A stretch of 64,000 nt of DNA, from NCBI GenBank assembly GCA_034664125.1, contig JAXDIG010000039.1, positions 1 to 64,000 of the forward strand, written 5' to 3'. Shown piece after piece: positions 31,363 through 39,283 of this stretch. The stretch comes from JACVRW01 sp034664125 (GTDB lineage: Bacteria; Actinomycetota; Thermoleophilia; Solirubrobacterales; Thermoleophilaceae). The notes under the pieces were generated by a model, which worked only from the letters and a program-made list of their open reading frames with translations, searched no databases and was not told where the DNA came from. The position numbers and the translations under genes are program-made. Positions within the stretch are counted from its first letter, which is position 1. Every line of letters starts with the position of its first letter.

Positions 31363-32747
31363 CACGGTGCCACGGGAGCCGCGGCCCCGAGCGAGCGGGG
31401 CACGAACTGCCCGTGGCCCGGCTGGGTCCGGATCTCGCCGCGGTCGTACACCAGCTCGCCGCGACAGAACGTGTGGCGCACGCTGCCGGTGGAGCTCTGG
31501 CCGTCGAAGAGGTCGTAGTCGACGTTCATGTGCGATGTCCGCGTGGAGAACTGGAAGGGCGTCGCGGGGTCGAACACCACCAGGTCGGCGTCCTTGCCCG
31601 GCGCGATCCCGCCCTTGCGGGCCAGGCCGAAGCGCCGGGCGATCGCGGTGGAGGTCATGTCGACCAGCTGCTCGGGCGTGATCCGCCCGCTCCCCACACC
31701 GAGGTCCCACAGCTTCACCAGCCGGTGCTGGATCATCGCCAGGCCGTTGGGGATCTTGGAGAAGTCGTCGCGGCCGAGGGCCTTCTGCTCGCTGTTGAAC
31801 GGGCAGTGGTCGGTCGACACGCTCTCCAGCACGCCCCGGCGAAGCGCTCCCCACAGCAGCTCCTGGTTGCGCGCCTCGCGCAGCGGCGGGGAGCACACGT
31901 ACCGGGCTCCCTCGAAGTCGGGGCGCTCGAGGTCCTCGACGGTGTTGGTCAGGTACTGCAGGCAGGTTTCGCCCGACACCTTCACGCCGCGCGCCTGACC
32001 GGTGGCGATCTCGTCGGCCGCCAGCCCGCACGTCACGTGCACGATGTAGACGTCCGCGCCGGCGAGCTCCGCCAGGCGGACCGAGCGGTGGGTGGCCTCC
32101 GCCTCGAGCGCCTCCGGCCGCGTTCGCGCGTGGTAGATCGGGTCGGTCTGACCGGCGGCGAGGGCGCGCTCCACGAGCACGTCGATCGCCCAGCCGTTCT
32201 CGGCGTGCACCATCGTGAGCGCCCCGAGGTCGCGGGTGGACTCGAGCACCCGCAGGAACAGGTCGTCGGTGACCATCAGCACGCCCTTGTAGGCGAGGAA
32301 GACCTTGAACGTGCAGATGCCCTCCTCGACCATCGGCTCCATGTCCGCGAACGTGCCCTCGTCGGCCTGGGTGATCGCGATGTGGAAGCCGTAGTCGACG
32401 TGCGCGGCGCCGGCCGCCCGCTCCGTCCACTCCTCGAGCGACGAGCGCAGCCCGCCCGGGTGCTGCTGGATCACGAAGTCGACGATGCAGGTGGTGCCGC
32501 CGGCGGCCGCGGCGCGCGTGCCGGTGTCGTAGTCGTCGATCGACTGGGTGCCGCCGAACGGCATCGCCATGTGGGTGTGGTTGTCGATCAGCCCCGGAAG
32601 GACGTAGCACCCGCTGGCGTCGATCACCTCGGCGTCCACGTCGCCGAGCGCGCCGACGGCGGCGATCTCCTCGCCGTCCACGAGCACGTCCGCGACGGAG
32701 GACTGGGTGGCGGTCACGACTGTGCCGCCCCGGACGAGCTTTCTCAT
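31362..32747 (-). CDS. Dihydropyrimidinase/hydantoinase
   Basis: A 461-residue cyclic amidohydrolase. Metal-binding HTHMAMPFGG (near 58), the carboxylated lysine in FKVFLAYKG (near 149), MVHAENGWAI, VHVTCGLAADEI and STDHCPFN match dihydropyrimidinases, as does the C-terminal KGGIAPGKDADLVVFDP. It opens the ring of dihydropyrimidines or 5-substituted hydantoins. It is translated in an overlapping chain: LLM oxidoreductase, this gene, M20 amidohydrolase. The stereochemical and ring preference cannot be read from sequence. Confidence 0.93.
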   Translation of the reverse strand: MRKLVRGGTVVTATQSSVADVLVDGEEIAAVGALGDVDAEVIDASGCYVLPGLIDNHTHMAMPFGGTQSIDDYDTGTRAAAAGGTTCIVDFVIQQHPGGLRSSLEEWTERAAGAAHVDYGFHIAITQADEGTFADMEPMVEEGICTFKVFLAYKGVLMVTDDLFLRVLESTRDLGALTMVHAENGWAIDVLVERALAAGQTDPIYHARTRPEALEAEATHRSVRLAELAGADVYIVHVTCGLAADEIATGQARGVKVSGETCLQYLTNTVEDLERPDFEGARYVCSPPLREARNQELLWGALRRGVLESVSTDHCPFNSEQKALGRDDFSKIPNGLAMIQHRLVKLWDLGVGSGRITPEQLVDMTSTAIARRFGLARKGGIAPGKDADLVVFDPATPFQFSTRTSHMNVDYDLFDGQSSTGSVRHTFCRGELVYDRGEIRTQPGHGQFVPRSLGAAAPVAP

Positions 32748-33775
32748 GCTGCACCTCCAGTCACGCCGGCGAAGCGCGGGATGATCTCGCGGCCGTAGGT
32801 TTCGAGCGTCGCCTCCTGGCCCTCCGTCATGAGGTAGATGTTGAACTGGTCCACCCCGATCGACTCCAGTTCCGCAAGCTTCTCGCTCGCCTGGTCAGGG
32901 GTGCCGAGCACGCAGAAGCGGTCGCAGATCTCGTCGCTCACGAACGCGCCGTGCTTGGCCCCGACGCGGGAGTGCTCGTCGTAGTCGTAGTTCGTCTGTG
33001 CCGGCACGTAGTCGGTCAGCGCCTTGGGCACGACCGAGCCGTCGGCGCCGTAGCGGCCGATCAGATCCCGGACGTGGTTCGAGACCATCGCCGGGAACCA
33101 GCGCACCTGCTCTCGAGCGGCCGCGAGGTCGTCGGAGATGTGGCTGGGCGCGCAGACGATGCACTTGAGCCGCGACGGGTCGCGGCCGGCCTCCTCGGCG
33201 GCCTTCCGGGCCGTGCCCATCGTCCACTGGATGATGTCCGGATCGGCGAGCTGGATGATCACGCCGTCTCCCAGGCGCCCGGCGATGGCCAGCACCCGGG
33301 GACCGTAGCCGGCCACGTGCATCTCGATCGGCGGGAGCTCCGGACGCACCCAGGACAGCTGGATCTCGGTGTCGTTCCACGCGACCTTCTCGCCGTTCAT
33401 GAACGGCTTGATCATGCGCAGGGCGTCCTCGAACGGCGCGACCCGCACGGGCGGCTGGTTGATGTAGCGACGCGCCGAGTCGCCGCGGCCGATTCCCATC
33501 ACCATGCGGCCATTCGAGATGTCCTGGAGCGTCGCGTAGGCGCTCGCGACCACCGTCGGATCGCGCGTGCCCGGGTTCGTGACCATGTGCCCGAGCTTGA
33601 TCCGCTCGGTCGCCGCCGCCGCCAGGGCGAGAGTGGGGGTCGACTCCTGCCACAGGACGTGCGAGTCGTAGGTCCAGCCGTACTCGAAACCGTGGCCCTC
33701 CGCCAGCTGAAGCAGCTCGATCAGGCGCTGATAGGGCGGGTCCGGCAGGACGGTGACGCCGAAGGTGAGGGCCAT
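32744..33775 (-). CDS. LLM-class flavin/F420-dependent oxidoreductase
   Basis: A 343-residue luciferase-like TIM-barrel enzyme: FGVTVLPDPPYQRLIELLQLAE, YDSHVLWQESTPTLALAAAATERIKLG, VTNPGTRDPTVVASAYATLQ and GIGRGDSARR are signatures of the F420-type subfamily often found beside dihydropyrimidinase genes. It probably reduces or oxidises the ring compound that the hydantoinase then opens, using F420 or FMN. A TACCTT box ends 6 bases before the ATG, so it may have its own leaderless promoter within the longer run. It overlaps the hydantoinase by 4 bases. Confidence 0.9.
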   Translation of the reverse strand: MALTFGVTVLPDPPYQRLIELLQLAEGHGFEYGWTYDSHVLWQESTPTLALAAAATERIKLGHMVTNPGTRDPTVVASAYATLQDISNGRMVMGIGRGDSARRYINQPPVRVAPFEDALRMIKPFMNGEKVAWNDTEIQLSWVRPELPPIEMHVAGYGPRVLAIAGRLGDGVIIQLADPDIIQWTMGTARKAAEEAGRDPSRLKCIVCAPSHISDDLAAAREQVRWFPAMVSNHVRDLIGRYGADGSVVPKALTDYVPAQTNYDYDEHSRVGAKHGAFVSDEICDRFCVLGTPDQASEKLAELESIGVDQFNIYLMTEGQEATLETYGREIIPRFAGVTGGAA

Positions 33776-33781
33776 CGCGAC

Positions 33782-33787
33782 AAGGTA
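33782..33787 (-). promoter_or_regulatory. -10 box before the LLM oxidoreductase gene
   Basis: TACCTT on the minus strand ends 6 bases before the ATG at 33775, in the 16-base gap after the membrane protein gene. This could start the five-gene catabolic transcript. Confidence 0.4.
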
Positions 33788-33791
33788 ACGG

Positions 33792-34520
33792 CTACCCCAT
33801 CGCCGCCCGCTTGCGCTGGCGCAGGTCGAAGTAGAGCAGCGTCGAGTACAGCGCTCCGAAGGGCTGCGTGACCGTGCTGGCCACGATCTGGCCGATCAGG
33901 GCCCAGACGGCGCGGTCGGCCCTGTCCGCCGCCGCCGTGAAGGGAGCGCTCAGCACGACCGCCACCAGCAGCGCCGCCACGTTGACCAGGAGGATCAGCC
34001 CCAGCGTGCGCCACCAGGAGCCCTCCACGAGCCGGCCGCTCGCGCGCAGCGCGCCCGCGCCGTGCGCGCCCTCGAGCACCACCGCCTGCGGCACGAAGTA
34101 CCAGCGCACGAACAGGTAGATGCCCGGCACGATCAGCACCGCGCCCAGCAGGATCCCGAGCGCCGCCAGCAGGACCGCGAAGAAGATCGGGCTGAACGAC
34201 TCGAAGCCCTTGACCAGCGCCTCGCGGGCCCTGGGCGACCCGCCGGCGGCCACCGACTGCAGCGCGTACACGCAGATCGCGGTGATCAGCGGCGCGACCA
34301 CCAGGTACGACACCGCGGCGGGGATGGCCGCCTCGGCGAAGCCGGGCGAGCTGTCGTAGCCGGACGTGAGCTGCGCCATCCCCACTCCGTTCACGATCAG
34401 CTCGGAGGGCACCACCACCAGCGCGCCGAGCGCGAGGAAGGTCCAGAAGTGCCGGATGTAGACGACCAGCGAGTCGCGCAGGAGCGCGCCCGCGTCACGC
34501 GGGCGCTCGAGCTCGATCAC
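33792..34520 (-). CDS. Polytopic membrane protein
   Basis: A 242-residue protein with about five to six membrane helices, one around residues 25-45 (FWTFLALGALVVVPSELIV), others near 75-95, 115-140 (FFAVLLAALGILLGAVLIV), 175-195 and 205-225. The pattern, with IVPGIYLFVRWYFVPQAVV and a late VVLEGAHGAGALRASGRLVEG, is that of the DUF7847/glycerophosphoryl diester phosphodiesterase membrane-domain type found in many actinobacteria. The GTG start overlaps the aminotransferase stop as GTGA. Its role in the operon is unknown; a transport role for a pathway product is possible. Confidence 0.75.
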   Translation of the reverse strand: MIELERPRDAGALLRDSLVVYIRHFWTFLALGALVVVPSELIVNGVGMAQLTSGYDSSPGFAEAAIPAAVSYLVVAPLITAICVYALQSVAAGGSPRAREALVKGFESFSPIFFAVLLAALGILLGAVLIVPGIYLFVRWYFVPQAVVLEGAHGAGALRASGRLVEGSWWRTLGLILLVNVAALLVAVVLSAPFTAAADRADRAVWALIGQIVASTVTQPFGALYSTLLYFDLRQRKRAAMG

Positions 34521-35635
34521 GCACGCGCGGGGGCGGGGAGCTCCCGGTACGCCTCGGCGATGCGCGCTACGGCCTCCTCGATCTGGTCGGGCGGCACGGC
34601 GGAGTAGGCGAGGCGCAGCGAGCTGTCGCCACCCTCGATCATGAACGCGCTGCCCTGCTCGAACAGCACGCCCCGCTCCGCGGACCGGCGCGCCAGGTCG
34701 GCCACGTCGGTCCCCTCGGGCAGATCGACCCAGAGGAAGTAGCCCCCTTCCGGGGTCACGTAGCGAGCGTCGGGGAGGTGCCTGTCGAGCGCGGCGCTGG
34801 TGGCGTCGCGCCGCTCCCGCAGCGCCGCCTTCACGGTGGCGATCGACTGGTCGATCGCGCCCGAGTGGCAGAACTCGGCGACGATCGCCTGCGCCACCAT
34901 GTTCGGCGAGATGTACGTCTCCGTGGCGCGCTTGCGCACGGCCGCGATCAGCTCCTCGGCTCCCACCAGGTAGCCGACGCGGATGCCGGGGGCCACGGTC
35001 TTCGAGAAGGAGGAGGCGTACACCACGGCATCGCCGCCCTCGTCCAGCTCGAGCATCGTGGGGTGCTGCTCGCCCTCGAAGCGCAACGCCACGTACGGGT
35101 CGTCCTCGAAGATCGTGAAGCCGTACTCGCGGGCCAGCGCCAGCAAGCGGTGGCGCTTCTCGAGCGACAGAGTGCACCCGGCCGGGTTCTGGAAGTTGGG
35201 GATGATGTGGGCGAGCGTCGGTCGCGCGCCCTCTTCGAGCGCGGCCTCGAGCGCGCCCACGTCGATCCCGTCAGCCTGCAGCGGGATCGCGAGCAGCTCG
35301 GCGCCGAGCTTGGTCAGCGACAGCAGCGTGCGGTCGTAGGTCGGCGCCTCGATCACGACCACGTCGCCGGGCTCCACGAGCTCCTGGAACAGGAAGGCGT
35401 CCGCCTGCATCGAGCCGTTCGTGGCCAGCAGCTGCTTGGGGTGAACGGAGTGCTTGGCCGACAGCCACTCGAGCAGTCGCGGGTAGCCCGCCGAGGTGCC
35501 GTAGGCGAGCGCGCCGCCGGGGTCGCGCTCGAGCGCTCCCTGCGCGGCGGCGCGCAGGTCGTCGACGGCGATGATGTCGAGCGACGGCGCGCCGCGCGAG
35601 AGCGAGATGTTGGTGAGCTCGGCCACGGCCGCCAA
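34517..35635 (-). CDS. PLP-dependent aminotransferase (class I, MocR/2-aminoadipate type)
   Basis: A fold-type I aminotransferase of about 370 residues without a helix-turn-helix domain. YGTSAGYPRLLEWLS, NGSMQADAFLFQELVEPGDVV, PNFQNPAGCTLS and the PLP lysine in YASSFSKTVAPGIRVGY match the branch that includes 2-aminoadipate and aromatic aminotransferases. The TTG start at 35635 is the longest option; a GTG at 35624-35626 is preceded by TATCTT with 7 bases between, so the shorter 369-residue form is more likely. It lies in the run between phnE and the hydantoinase operon and may deaminate the amino acid released by the M20 enzyme. Confidence 0.9.
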   Translation of the reverse strand: MAAVAELTNISLSRGAPSLDIIAVDDLRAAAQGALERDPGGALAYGTSAGYPRLLEWLSAKHSVHPKQLLATNGSMQADAFLFQELVEPGDVVVIEAPTYDRTLLSLTKLGAELLAIPLQADGIDVGALEAALEEGARPTLAHIIPNFQNPAGCTLSLEKRHRLLALAREYGFTIFEDDPYVALRFEGEQHPTMLELDEGGDAVVYASSFSKTVAPGIRVGYLVGAEELIAAVRKRATETYISPNMVAQAIVAEFCHSGAIDQSIATVKAALRERRDATSAALDRHLPDARYVTPEGGYFLWVDLPEGTDVADLARRSAERGVLFEQGSAFMIEGGDSSLRLAYSAVPPDQIEEAVARIAEAYRELPAPARA

Positions 35636-35639
35636 GATA
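35634..35639 (-). promoter_or_regulatory. -10 box before the aminotransferase gene
   Basis: TATCTT on the minus strand ends 7 bases before the GTG at 35626, supporting that GTG as a leaderless start. Confidence 0.4.
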
Positions 35640-35681
35640 GCTGTTGTTGCGGAAGCGGCGGGCTTGGCCCGCGAATAGGGC

Positions 35682-37349
35682 TCAGCCGCGCTCGAATGCG
35701 CCGCGCATGGCGGCGCTGAGGAAGTCCACCACCAGGGTGAGCACGATCACCGCGGCGAGGACCGTGGTCACGCCCGCGTAGTCGAAGGCCGCGATCCGCT
35801 CCGCCAGCAGCACGCCGAGGCCGCCCGCCCCGACCACTCCCACCACCACGGTTTCGCGAATCGCCACCTCCCAGCGGTACAGCCCGTAGGCGAGGAAGCG
35901 GGTAGCCAAGCCGGGAACCGTGCCGTAGAGGAAGGCCTGCGCCGGGGTGGCGCCGCCGGCCTCGAGCGCTTGAAGAGCGCGATCGTCGAAGTTCTCGACC
36001 GCCTCCGCCATCAGCCGGCCGAGGATCCCCAGGTTGTAGAGGCCGAGCGCGACCGCCCCCGGCAGGACTCCGGGGAACAGCACCAGCAGCAGCAGGAAGG
36101 CGCTGACCGGTGGCGGGACCGCTCTGAGAAAGAGCAGGAACGAGCGGCTGACCAGGGCGAGCACGCCCGCGCGCGCCTTTCGCAGCGGGGATCCACGGAT
36201 GCGCGCCGCCGCCGCGGCGGGGAACGCGAGCGCCGCGCCGCCGGTGAACGCGATGGCGATCGCGATTACCGACATGGCCATCGTGTCCACGGACGCCTCG
36301 GCCACGAGTTGCAGCGTGCCGCCTCCGAGATCGGGTGGCCAGGCGCCAGCCAGCGCGTCGCCGAAGAGGTCGCGCGCGCGGCCGGCGAAGACGGTCAGGG
36401 GGTCGAGGTCCACCTGCCACGCCGACAGCGGGACCATGAGGGCCGCGCCCACGACGGACGCCGCGAGCACGCGGTCGCGGCCCTGGCGGGCGCGCCGCGC
36501 CCTCATGCGCACGACCGTGCTCCACAGATCCGCCGCGCCGCTGAGGAGGATGAGGGCGTAGAGCAGCGTCCACATCTCCTCGTAGCGCAGCGCCTGGAAG
36601 CTCAGCGCCAGCTGGAAGCCGAGTCCCCCCGCACCCACCAGGCCGAGGATGGCCGCGCCGCGGATCGCGCACTCGAAGCGGTAGAAGCTGTACGAGGCGA
36701 GGTCCGGAAGGGTCGCGGGAAGCAGCGAGTAGAGCAGCGCGGCGGGCCGCCTCGTGCCCGAGGCGGTCAGCGCGGCGAACGGTGCGCGCGGCGCCTCGTC
36801 GAGGATCTCGGCGAACACCTTGGCGGTGACGGCGCCGTAGGGGATCCCGATCGCGAGCACCGCCACCATCGGATCGAGGCCGAGCACGCTGAGGAGCAGG
36901 AGCCCCCACACGACCTCGTGGATCCCGCGCGGCACCACGAGCAGCGCGCGGACGAGGAGCCACCCGGCGGTGGAGCGGCGGCGACCGGACCCGCTCGAGG
37001 AGCGCCACATCGCCTCCGCGATCGCCGCCCCGCCTACGAGCCCGATCACCAGGCTGAGCGCCGTGCCCAGCACGGCGTAGGAGAGCGTCACGACGCTCGC
37101 GTCCCAGGTGAGGTCCAGGAAGTCGGAGTCCAGCCGCGGATGCAGCGCCGCGGCGAAGAAGTTGCCCAGCTGCGGCAGCCCGTCCGCGTTCACCGTCTCC
37201 TCGCGGCCCACTCCGGCCAGGACGAGCGAACCGGCTATTGCCACCACCCATGCGGCGCCCCAGACCCGCCGTCGCAGGGAGAACCCGGTGCTTGCCCGCC
37301 ACGGCTCGAGGCGCGCGGCCTCGACCGGCCCCGCCCGCGCGAGCCTCAT
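35682..37349 (-). CDS. phnE: Fused PhnE-PhnE type ABC transporter permease
   Basis: A 555-residue permease carrying two PhnE-like membrane domains in one chain: the first around residues 60-275 (LRGIHEVVWGLLLLSVLGLDPMV-type region, then ATLPDLASYSFYRFECAIR) and the second from about 330 (VPPPVSAFLLLLVLFPGVLPG, TRFLAYGLYRWEVAIRETVV). Each half has the conserved YxFYRxExxIR coupling-type segment. Such a fusion replaces a homodimer or two-gene permease. It overlaps phnC by 4 bases. Given the neighbours, the cargo may be a ring nitrogen compound rather than a phosphonate. Confidence 0.9.
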   Translation of the reverse strand: MRLARAGPVEAARLEPWRASTGFSLRRRVWGAAWVVAIAGSLVLAGVGREETVNADGLPQLGNFFAAALHPRLDSDFLDLTWDASVVTLSYAVLGTALSLVIGLVGGAAIAEAMWRSSSGSGRRRSTAGWLLVRALLVVPRGIHEVVWGLLLLSVLGLDPMVAVLAIGIPYGAVTAKVFAEILDEAPRAPFAALTASGTRRPAALLYSLLPATLPDLASYSFYRFECAIRGAAILGLVGAGGLGFQLALSFQALRYEEMWTLLYALILLSGAADLWSTVVRMRARRARQGRDRVLAASVVGAALMVPLSAWQVDLDPLTVFAGRARDLFGDALAGAWPPDLGGGTLQLVAEASVDTMAMSVIAIAIAFTGGAALAFPAAAAARIRGSPLRKARAGVLALVSRSFLLFLRAVPPPVSAFLLLLVLFPGVLPGAVALGLYNLGILGRLMAEAVENFDDRALQALEAGGATPAQAFLYGTVPGLATRFLAYGLYRWEVAIRETVVVGVVGAGGLGVLLAERIAAFDYAGVTTVLAAVIVLTLVVDFLSAAMRGAFERG

Positions 37350-38110
37350 TCGATCCGGCGGTCGATTGCGTACAGCTCCTCGATCGCGTCCTCAGACAGG
37401 CGCTCCGGCGGCCCGTCGAATGCCACGCGCCCGTCGCGCAGCGCCACGATGCGGTCGAAGCGCCCCAGCGCCACGGGCAGGTCGTGCAGGCTCACGACGA
37501 GCGTCGTGCCGGCCTCCGCGCTGAGCGCGAGCATCAGCTTCACCACGTCAGCGGCCCGCGCGGGGTCGATGCTCGCGATCGGCTCGTCGGCGAGGATCGC
37601 CACCGGCTCCTGGGCGAGCACGCGCGCGATCGCAACCCGCTGCTGCTGGCCTCCCGAGAGGCCGTCGGTGCGCGCGTAGAGCTTGTCCTCGAGGCCCACC
37701 CGCGAAAGTGCCCTGCGGGCCACATCGACCTCCCGCGGAGCGAGCAGGGACAGCGCGGCTCGCCACAGCGACCAGCTTCCGAGACGCCCGGCGTTCACGT
37801 TGTGGACCACTCGCAGCTGGCCCACGAGGTCGAACTGCTGGCGCACGGTGCCGAGCCGGCGCTGCACTGCGCGCCGCTCGCGCGGCGAGGCGCGGGCCAG
37901 GTCGGAGCCCAGCACCAGGACCTGGCCCTCGGCCGGGGCGAGGCTGCCGTTGAGCAGCCCGATCAGGCTCGTCTTGCCGGCACCGCTCGGCCCGATCAAC
38001 GCCACTCGCTCGCCGCGCTCGATCCGCAGGTCGACCGCCTCGAGCGCACGCAGCGCGCCGTAGCGGATGCCGCCGCCGCGCACCTCGAACATCGGAGCCG
38101 GGCTCGACAC
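37346..38110 (-). CDS. phnC: PhnC-type ABC transporter ATPase
   Basis: A 254-residue ABC ATPase: Walker A GPSGAGKTS (near 38-46), Q-loop TVRQQFDLVGQLRV, signature LSGGQQQRVAIARVL, Walker B VAILADEPIAS, and switch histidine in VVSLHDLPVAL. The QQFDLVGQLRVVHNVNAGRLG segment is characteristic of PhnC rather than other importers. It would power the fused permease encoded next, and receives substrate from the PhnD-type lipoprotein. Gap to phnD is 8 bases. Confidence 0.93.
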   Translation of the reverse strand: MSSPAPMFEVRGGGIRYGALRALEAVDLRIERGERVALIGPSGAGKTSLIGLLNGSLAPAEGQVLVLGSDLARASPRERRAVQRRLGTVRQQFDLVGQLRVVHNVNAGRLGSWSLWRAALSLLAPREVDVARRALSRVGLEDKLYARTDGLSGGQQQRVAIARVLAQEPVAILADEPIASIDPARAADVVKLMLALSAEAGTTLVVSLHDLPVALGRFDRIVALRDGRVAFDGPPERLSEDAIEELYAIDRRIE

Positions 38111-38118
38111 CGGACGCG

Positions 38119-39057
38119 CTACTCGAGCAGGCCGGTTTCCCGGCCGGCACGCTCGGTCACCGCGTGGTCGCCTTCACGTGTACCGATGAACCGTTTCGCC
38201 CCGAACAGGTCGAGGATCTTCCTGTCATCGGGATCGCTTGCCTTCAGACCCAGCAGCGTTCGCCTGACCCGGTCCGTGAACCCCTTCCCGAAGCGCTCGT
38301 CGGCGTCGGGCCGGATCACCCACTGGTAGTCCGGGTACGGGGGCGACCGCCACACGACGCCGACCTTCGCGGAGTCGACGGTGCCCTTCGCCTCCCGGTC
38401 CAGCCAGACCTGCTCGTTCAGCGCCCCGGCGTCGTAGGTCCCCGCCTGCACCAGATCGATCGTCTTGTCGTGCGAGCCGGAGAAGCCCGGCTTGCCCTTG
38501 AAGTCGTCCAGCGCGACGCCCGCCCTGGCGAGGAAGTACTGCGGCATCAGCCGGCCCGAGGTCGACGACTCGCTGCCGAACGTGAACGTGTGTCCCTTCA
38601 GGGTCGCTAGCCCGCTCGCGTCGTTGATCGGGGCGATGCCCCTGTCCTTGTTGGCGATCACGACCGTGTGGAACGCGGCGTCGATGTCCCGCTGGGCGAT
38701 CGGGGTGGCGCCCTTGACCTGCTGCTGTGCCTGGACGCTCGTGAGCCCGCCGAACCACACCAGGTCCAGATCGCCCACCTTGAAGGCGGTGACCGCCGCC
38801 GGGTAGTCGGTGACCGCCTTGTAGGCCACCTTGACCCCAAGCTCGCGGGAGAGGCGATCCGCGACGGTGCCGTACAGGCGCTGAAGCTCCTGGGGATCCT
38901 GATCGGGGATCGCTCCGATGTTGAGGGTCGGCTTGGAGCCCGCGCTACCGCCGCCGCCCGCGTCGTCGCCTCCGCAGGCGGAGACGAGGAACGCGGCGCT
39001 CATGATGAGCGCCGCCACGAGGCGGGGCGTCCGGGCACGACCTGCACGAGCGTGCAT
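38119..39057 (-). CDS. phnD: PhnD-type substrate-binding lipoprotein
   Basis: A 312-residue lipoprotein; lipobox LVSACGGD near residue 27, then a glycine/serine linker. NIGAIPDQDPQELQRLYGTVADRLSRELG, KVGDLDLVWFGGLTSVQAQ, FGSESSTSGRLMPQYFL and the GSHDKTIDLVQAGTYDAGAL segment match the PhnD/phosphite-binding family. The start at 39057 follows AAAGGA in the leader. It is first in an eleven-gene same-strand run. The family binds phosphonates, phosphite and other compounds, so the ligand is open. Confidence 0.92.
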   Translation of the reverse strand: MHARAGRARTPRLVAALIMSAAFLVSACGGDDAGGGGSAGSKPTLNIGAIPDQDPQELQRLYGTVADRLSRELGVKVAYKAVTDYPAAVTAFKVGDLDLVWFGGLTSVQAQQQVKGATPIAQRDIDAAFHTVVIANKDRGIAPINDASGLATLKGHTFTFGSESSTSGRLMPQYFLARAGVALDDFKGKPGFSGSHDKTIDLVQAGTYDAGALNEQVWLDREAKGTVDSAKVGVVWRSPPYPDYQWVIRPDADERFGKGFTDRVRRTLLGLKASDPDDRKILDLFGAKRFIGTREGDHAVTERAGRETGLLE

Positions 39058-39093
39058 GTGACGACGTCCTTTCGGCTTGGAGGTAGTCCAGGC

Positions 39094-39112
39094 ATTGCCC
39101 CGACCGGGCAAT
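39094..39112. promoter_or_regulatory. Inverted repeat upstream of phnD
   Basis: ATTGCCC (39094-39100) and GGGCAAT (39106-39112) form a 7-base perfect dyad with a 5-base centre, 37-55 bases before the phnD start. It could be an operator for the transporter and catabolic run, or an RNA hairpin in its leader. The rest of the 226-base gap (39058-39283) shows no riboswitch I recognise. Confidence 0.5.
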
Positions 39113-39283
39113 CCCGTTGGGCGCTCACCGATGTCGCACGGCGATCACCCCCTCCTCCAAGCAGACGTCGACCACGGGCGAAGGGTATGCCCTCCGCGCG
39201 GCGGCTCTAATAGAAGACCTCCGCCGATCCATAGACGATCGCGGCCGACATCGGGCCGAGAGACGATCGACCCCCGCCGCGGT

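Noticed and set aside
39058..39283. Riboswitch in the phnD leader
   Set aside because: The gap has an inverted repeat and G-rich stretches, but no pattern of a SAM, TPP, cobalamin, purine or other riboswitch that I know.
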